A stretch of DNA of 64,000 nucleotides from Polaribacter litorisediminis (lineage in GTDB: Bacteria > Bacteroidota > Bacteroidia > Flavobacteriales > Flavobacteriaceae). Shown here one piece after another: positions 60,732 through 64,000 of the stretch; positions within the stretch are counted from its first letter, which is position 1, and each line of letters begins with the position of its first letter. The position numbers and the translations under genes were made by a program. The notes under the pieces were generated by a model. The model did no database searches and was not told the DNA's origin. It saw only the letters and a list, made by a program, of their open reading frames with translations. The stretch spans positions 4,143,501-4,207,500 of the forward strand of contig NZ_CP082966.1 of NCBI RefSeq assembly GCF_019968605.1, read 5' to 3'.

Positions 60732-60760
60732 TTTTATGAAATTAAAAACAACTATCTAAA

Positions 60761-62659
60761 ATGAGTGATTCAATAAAACACGAATGCGGAATTGCATTGG
60801 TTAGGTTAAAAAAACCATTACAGTTTTATAAAGAGAAATATGGTTCTGCTTTTTACGGAATTAATAAAATGTATCTATTAATGGAAAAGCAGCACAATCG
60901 TGGACAAGATGGCGCTGGTTTTGCAAGTATAAAATTTAATGTATCACCAGGTACAAGATACATTAGTAGAGTGCGTTCTAATCAATCCCAGCCTATACAA
61001 GATATTTTTGCACAAATTAATGGTCGCTTAAATGGTGTGCTTGAGCAAAATCCAGATAAAAAAGATGATGTGCAATGGCAAGAAGAAAATATGCCTTATG
61101 TAGGAAATCTGTTTTTAGGGCATGTGCGTTACGGAACTTTTGGTAAGAACTCCATAGAAAGTGTGCATCCATTTTTACGCCAAAGTAATTGGAAACATCA
61201 AAACCTAATTGTTGCGGGTAACTTTAATATGACGAATTCTAAACAAATGCTAGAAGAATTGGTTGAGTTAGGTCAGCACCCAAAAGAGTCTACCGATACG
61301 GTAACGGTTATGGAGAAAATTGGTCATTTTTTAGAAGATGAAGTATCTAAATTGTATCAACAAGCAAAGAAAAAAGGCTTTAATAAAAAAGATGCATCCC
61401 CATATATTGAAAAAAATTTAAGTCTTAAAAAAGTATTAAAAAGATCGTCTAAAAACTGGGATGGTGGCTATGCAATGGCGGGCTTAGTAGGCCATGGAGA
61501 TGCTTTTGTGTTGAGAGATCCTAACGGAATTAGACCTACGTTTTTTTATGAAGATGAAGAAGTTGTTGTGGTAGCTTCCGAAAGACCCGTTATACAAACT
61601 GTTTTTAATGTAAAGATAGAAGATGTGCAGGAATTAGAAAGAGGCCATGCACTAATCATTAAAAGAAGTGGGAAAACCTCTATTAAAAAAGTGATAGAGC
61701 CAAGAGAAAATAAAGCCTGTTCTTTTGAACGAATTTATTTTTCTAGAGGAAGTGATGCAAGTATTTATGAAGAGCGAAAAAATTTAGGAAAATTTGTATT
61801 TCCAAAAATTTTAAAGTCCATTGATTCTGATATTTCAAATACGGTTTTTTCTTATATTCCGAATACAGCAGAAACTTCTTTTTATGGAATGACAGAGGCT
61901 GCGGAAGATTTGTTAAATCAACAAAAAACTAAAAAAATTCTTGAGGGAGGAAAAAAATTATCGTCAGAAAAAGTAACAGAAATTTTATCTGAAAGACCAC
62001 GTTTTGAAAAAATAGCCATAAAAGATGCCAAATTAAGAACTTTTATTGCTGATGATAGTTCTAGAGATGATTTGGTAGAACATGTTTATGATATTACGTA
62101 CGGCGTTGTAAAGCCCACTGATAATTTAGTAATTATTGACGATAGTATTGTACGCGGAACAACACTCAAAAAAAGTATTATAAGAATTTTAGACAGATTA
62201 AGTCCTAAAAAAATTGTAGTGGTTTCTTCTGCGCCACAAATTAGGTATCCGGATTGTTACGGAATTGATATGGCTAGAATTGATGCATTTATTGCATTTA
62301 AAGCAGCATTAGCGTTGCTAAAAGACCATAACAAATACCATATTGTAGAAGATGTTTACAAAAAGTGTATTGAGCAACAGACAAAACCCGATACAGAAAT
62401 TATAAATCATGTAAAAGAAATTTATAGTTCGTTTACACCAGAAGAAATTTCTGCTAAAATTGCATCAATGTTAAAAACGGAAGATATAAAAGCGGAGGTA
62501 GAAGTTATTTATCAATCTATAGAAGGGTTGCACAAAGCGTGCCCAGATAATTTAGGAGATTGGTATTTTACAGGAAATTATCCAACTCCTGGAGGTCATA
62601 GAGTGGTAAATCAGGCTTTTATAAACTTCTTCGAAGGAAATATGAAAAGAGCATATTAA
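60761..62659 (+). CDS. purF: Amidophosphoribosyltransferase (PurF), Bacteroidota long form
   Basis: A 632-residue enzyme for the first step of purine synthesis, moving glutamine nitrogen to PRPP. The N-terminal Ntn glutaminase has its Cys nucleophile after a short propeptide (HECGIALV, Cys9) and motifs QHNRGQDGAG and GHVRYGTFG. The PRPP site is VIIDDSIVRGTT (about 464-475). It is about 130 residues longer than E. coli PurF, as in other Bacteroidota, with an extra C-terminal helical section (about 540-632). Confidence 0.93.
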   Translation: MSDSIKHECGIALVRLKKPLQFYKEKYGSAFYGINKMYLLMEKQHNRGQDGAGFASIKFNVSPGTRYISRVRSNQSQPIQDIFAQINGRLNGVLEQNPDKKDDVQWQEENMPYVGNLFLGHVRYGTFGKNSIESVHPFLRQSNWKHQNLIVAGNFNMTNSKQMLEELVELGQHPKESTDTVTVMEKIGHFLEDEVSKLYQQAKKKGFNKKDASPYIEKNLSLKKVLKRSSKNWDGGYAMAGLVGHGDAFVLRDPNGIRPTFFYEDEEVVVVASERPVIQTVFNVKIEDVQELERGHALIIKRSGKTSIKKVIEPRENKACSFERIYFSRGSDASIYEERKNLGKFVFPKILKSIDSDISNTVFSYIPNTAETSFYGMTEAAEDLLNQQKTKKILEGGKKLSSEKVTEILSERPRFEKIAIKDAKLRTFIADDSSRDDLVEHVYDITYGVVKPTDNLVIIDDSIVRGTTLKKSIIRILDRLSPKKIVVVSSAPQIRYPDCYGIDMARIDAFIAFKAALALLKDHNKYHIVEDVYKKCIEQQTKPDTEIINHVKEIYSSFTPEEISAKIASMLKTEDIKAEVEVIYQSIEGLHKACPDNLGDWYFTGNYPTPGGHRVVNQAFINFFEGNMKRAY

Positions 62660-62736
62660 TAAAAAACTAGAATTGGTATTAGATACATGGCATCCAAAAT
62701 CTAAATGACTATCAAACGGTTTTTTAAAATTAGCAA

Positions 62737-62774
62737 TAAAAAAAAGCATCCAAATTTTTGGATGCTTTTTTTTA
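62737..62774. terminator. Terminator between purF and sodA
   Basis: AAAAAGCATCCAAA pairs with TTTGGATGCTTTTT. It has T-runs on both strands and serves convergent genes. Confidence 0.88.
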
Positions 62775-62823
62775 TCAACTCATGTTTTAAAGTATGAGTA
62801 AAATACTAAAAAAGGCTGCGCCT

Positions 62824-63432
62824 TTATTTTGCGTCTGCATATCTTCTTTCAACTTCATTCCAGTTAATTACTTTAAAGAAAGCATCAATATAATCGGGTC
62901 TTCTGTTTTGGTAGTTTAAGTAGTAAGCATGTTCCCAAACATCCAATCCTAAAATAGGAGTTCCTCCACAAGTTACACCTGGCATTAATGGATTGTCTTG
63001 ATTTGGCGTAGAACAAACTTCAACTTTTCCTCCTGGAAGCACACATAACCAAGCCCAACCAGAACCAAATTGTGTTGCAGCAGCTTTAGAAAAAACTTCA
63101 ATAAAAGCATCCTTAGAACCAAAAGCAGCTTCAATAGCATCTTTTAATTCACCAGATAAATATCCTCTATCTTCAGGGTTCATTACTGTCCAAAATAATG
63201 AGTGGTTGTAAAAGCCTCCTCCATTATTTCTAACAGCACCATTACTCATATCTAAATTAGCAAGGATATCTTCTATAGATTTTCCTTCTAATTCGGTACC
63301 TTCAATAGCAGCATTTAACTTTGTTGTATATCCGTTATGATGTTTTGTATGGTGTATTTCCATAGTTCTAGCATCTATATTTGGTTCTAATGCATCGTAT
63401 GCATATCCTAATTCTGGTAATTCAAAAGCCAT
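62824..63432 (-). CDS. sodA: Superoxide dismutase (Fe/Mn)
   Basis: A 202-residue Fe/Mn superoxide dismutase, converting superoxide to peroxide and oxygen. Metal ligands are visible: His27 in [10 protein letters not shown], His in YNHSLFW (about residue 77), and Asp and His in [12 protein letters not shown] (about 164-168). Whether iron or manganese is used cannot be told by eye; the gene symbol is given as sodA by convention. No signal peptide, so it is cytosolic. It has a well-formed promoter. Confidence 0.95.
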   Translation of the reverse strand: MAFELPELGYAYDALEPNIDARTMEIHHTKHHNGYTTKLNAAIEGTELEGKSIEDILANLDMSNGAVRNNGGGFYNHSLFWTVMNPEDRGYLSGELKDAIEAAFGSKDAFIEVFSKAAATQFGSGWAWLCVLPGGKVEVCSTPNQDNPLMPGVTCGGTPILGLDVWEHAYYLNYQNRRPDYIDAFFKVINWNEVERRYADAK

Positions 63433-63472
63433 AATTGTATATTTTTTTTTGATTAAATTTAAACTTGTCTTA

Positions 63473-63503
63473 CAAAATTAACAATTTAAAAATGTTTTAA
63501 CAA
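63473..63503 (-). promoter_or_regulatory. Promoter of sodA
   Basis: On the minus strand TTG (63503-63501), 20 nt, then TAATTTTG (63480-63473), matching the Bacteroidota consensus TTG-N17-23-TAnnTTTG in both boxes and spacing. The ATG is 40 nt further. Confidence 0.65.
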
Positions 63504-63544
63504 GCAGATTACGTTTTGATAATTGATAGTGATATAAAGAGGCT

Positions 63545-64000
63545 TTATTCCCCGTATTTTTGCATAAATTCTTCTAATTCTTCAACCATGTTAATACTAC
63601 CACAAATAAATGGCACTCTTTGGTGTAATTCGGTAGGCTCTACATCCATGGTTCTTGTATACCCATCAGAAGATTTACCATTAGCTTGTTCTGCTATAAA
63701 AGCCATTGGGTTGCACTCATACAACAAACGTAATTTTCCCTGTGGATTTCTAGAGCCTTTTGGATACATATAAATACCACCTTTAATCATATTTCTATGA
63801 AAATCTGAAACTAAAGAGCCAATATATCTGCTTGTATAAGGTCTGTCTCCTTCTTCTTCTTGACAGTATTTAATGTATTTTTTAACACCTAAAGGAAAAT
63901 CCATATAATTTCCTTCATTTACAGAATACATCGTTCCGTCTTCTGGAAATTCCATATTAGGATGTGATAAATAAAAAGTACCAATTGCTGGGTTTAACGT
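63545..64000 (-). CDS. fbp: Class I fructose-1,6-bisphosphatase, C-terminal part
   Basis: The visible 151 residues are the C-terminal half of a class I fructose-1,6-bisphosphatase (gluconeogenesis; normal length about 330). The frame runs off the right edge: the start of the gene is outside the window, and the in-frame ATG at 63955 is an internal Met. Recognisable marks are [37 protein letters not shown] (given in part) and [18 protein letters not shown], the substrate and metal region of this family. Confidence 0.93.
   Translation of the reverse strand, partial: TLNPAIGTFYLSHPNMEFPEDGTMYSVNEGNYMDFPLGVKKYIKYCQEEEGDRPYTSRYIGSLVSDFHRNMIKGGIYMYPKGSRNPQGKLRLLYECNPMAFIAEQANGKSSDGYTRTMDVEPTELHQRVPFICGSINMVEELEEFMQKYGE

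Overview
The window is AT-rich DNA (roughly 30% GC by eye) from a marine-type member of the Bacteroidota, most likely family Flavobacteriaceae and Polaribacter-like. This is inferred from the many families typical of that group (DUF4270, DUF4271, DUF4296, DUF3078, DUF2480, DUF3109), the 632-residue PurF, the absence of Shine-Dalgarno sequences, and repeated promoter boxes of the Bacteroidota type TAnnTTTG. No rRNA, tRNA, CRISPR array, prophage or intact insertion sequence was seen.

Layout. 1-6.8 kb: the edge of a dCMP deaminase gene, a HupE-like membrane protein, an ECF sigma cassette (1463-3630), an ALDH7 aldehyde dehydrogenase and a lipoprotein form of isoaspartyl peptidase. 6.8-7.9 kb: about 1 kb without genes, carrying worn repeat copies. 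7.9-12.1 kb: one tight minus-strand operon of five small lipoproteins, an ECF sigma factor with no normal start codon, and a membrane/beta-barrel partner. 12.2-31.8 kb: mostly housekeeping genes (LuxE-like, mscL, tyrS, pyrC, polyprenol-phosphate mannosyltransferase, hemD, radA, TlpA-like, panD, panC, a half-length glycogen synthase, DUF4270, glmS, a TonB-like protein, a small flavoprotein, MarC). 31.9-41.8 kb: DUF3109, a second TonB-like gene, deoC, a sugar N-acetyltransferase, YoaK-like, aldo/keto reductase, ATP-grasp, pgk, the DNA polymerase III delta-prime-like gene and riboflavin synthase. 41.8-46.8 kb: pdxA followed by the fatty-acid cluster DUF177-rpmF-fabH-accB-accC. 46.8-50.5 kb: an Lrp regulator, an HPt plus LytTR pair, a small membrane protein, and long spacers that include a candidate small RNA. 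50.5-53.9 kb: hflX followed by a tandemly duplicated two-gene cassette of unknown function. 53.9-64 kb: CNNM/CBS protein, two DUF3078 proteins, DUF2480, DUF59, sufE, a PfkB kinase, acyltransferase 3, purF, superoxide dismutase and the 3' part of fbp.

The strongest candidate for an undescribed system is the duplicated cassette at 51785-53893. Each copy is a ~134-residue protein followed by a ~170-181-residue protein with a possible PD-(D/E)XK nuclease core, preceded by an identical 22-bp repeat exactly 57 bp before the first start codon and followed by a hairpin. Other notable signals are the sigma factor whose start is ATC or ATT, a promoter-plus-terminator unit with no ORF (50208-50341), and five genes whose -7 box lies 3-9 nt before the ATG, which suggests leaderless mRNAs. 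Several starts were moved downstream from the longest reading frame because the upstream part is a promoter or non-coding; each case is explained in the entry.
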